From the NCBI RefSeq assembly GCF_037055355.1, contig NZ_CP146350.1:8331001-8395000 (forward strand): a stretch of DNA of 64,000 nt. Reading direction: 5' to 3'. The DNA comes from Streptomyces sp. DG1A-41 (lineage in GTDB: Bacteria > Actinomycetota > Actinomycetes > Streptomycetales > Streptomycetaceae). Both the position numbers and the translations under genes were made by a program. How positions within the stretch are numbered: the stretch's first letter is position 1; each line of letters begins with the position of its first letter. Below the pieces are notes generated by a model. It worked only from the letters and a program-made list of their open reading frames with translations, was not told the DNA's origin and searched no databases. This document shows, piece by piece, positions 63,768 to 64,000 of this stretch.

Positions 63768-64000
63768 GAACCTTGTGCGGCAGGGACGCGCCGGAGCGCA
63801 AGGGGATTGCCCCGAAAGAGGGATATCCGGGTGCCGGAGGTTTGATGGGCGGCCGCCCGCAAGCCTTCGAGGCGAACCCGTGTGCCGTGACGAGCGGCGG
63901 CCGTCACGGGTTCCGGAAAGAAATTTGGCCGGTGGTTGAACACCATCACGCCTCCCGTGCGTACTCATGGCCGTGCGGCGGCGCAGCAGGGCGCTGCAAC
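63768..64000. other. right-end stretch without a called gene
   Basis: It includes the upstream region of the proline-rich gene and a small inverted repeat (GAACCCGTG 63874-63882 with CACGGGTTC 63905-63913). No gene is supported before the window ends. Confidence 0.3.

Noticed and set aside
63874..63913. 9-bp inverted repeat near the right end
   Set aside because: A short stem with a 22-base loop, no gene end next to it; not convincing as a terminator.

Overview
The window is high-GC actinobacterial DNA, most likely from a Streptomyces chromosome. Codon usage, GTG starts, Rpf/LysM/M23 and class F sortase proteins, PP2C/SpoIIE phosphatases, an ANTAR protein and actinobacterial-type glgA/glgC all point that way. 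It has a decayed accessory left third (1-23 kb) and a more ordinary chromosomal right part (23-64 kb).

Left accessory part. A tyrosine integrase with an in-frame amber stop enters from the left edge. An aminoglycoside-phosphotransferase-like gene (788-1231 and 8353-8649) is cut in two by a 7.1 kb element whose layout resembles Tn554: tyrosine recombinase genes and a small tnpC-like gene at the right end, cargo at the left, and matching inverted end motifs (GTTATGC-N8-CATGTGTC). The recombinase genes have collapsed into one frameshifted fusion. The cargo includes a SAM methyltransferase, a VOC protein, a WYL regulator, a P-loop kinase-like protein and a 129-aa protein. Inside the element an IS481 transposase gene is itself split, between 9-bp repeats, by a segment holding an IS21 istA remnant and the methyltransferase.

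9-20 kb is metabolic. A minus-strand ketogluconate/idonate-type operon (Zn-dehydrogenase, SDR, 2-hydroxyacid dehydrogenase) lies beside a LysR regulator. Diverging from it is a seven-gene run: pxpA-pxpB-pxpC (5-oxoprolinase), MHS transporter, YdfG-like SDR, aminotransferase and an HMG/CHA-aldolase (RraA-like) protein. I infer a catabolic route for a substituted pyroglutamate ending in aldol cleavage. At 20.5-22.8 kb there is another graveyard: etfA and adk fragments, an IS3-family element with 27-bp inverted repeats, and an excisionase-like gene truncated by that IS.

23-38 kb holds housekeeping and stress genes: panD, gnd, a secreted Rpf-LysM-M23 protein, a DMT transporter, a FhuF-like Fe-S protein, glgA, glgC, a frameshifted WS/DGAT acyltransferase, a zinc-ribbon SDR, a degenerate HD-like protein and a 57-aa unknown peptide. 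38-46 kb has an amidase, an AhpD-like protein and a GntR-controlled L-fucose-type oxidative operon (dehydratase, SDR, aldo-keto reductase, mutarotase, lactonase) with a clear palindromic operator. 46-64 kb has a lipase-maturation-factor-like protein, two SpoIIE phosphatases, Fpg/Nei glycosylase, an ECF sigma/anti-sigma region, CapA, an APC permease, a universal stress protein, a polysaccharide deacetylase, sortase F and small secreted surface-type proteins.

Four otherwise intact-looking genes (WS/DGAT, DUF6777-like lipoprotein, ECF sigma factor, polysaccharide deacetylase) carry single-base frameshifts in or near G/C-rich runs, so base-call error must be weighed against true decay. All function calls come from reading motifs by eye; no database search was run.
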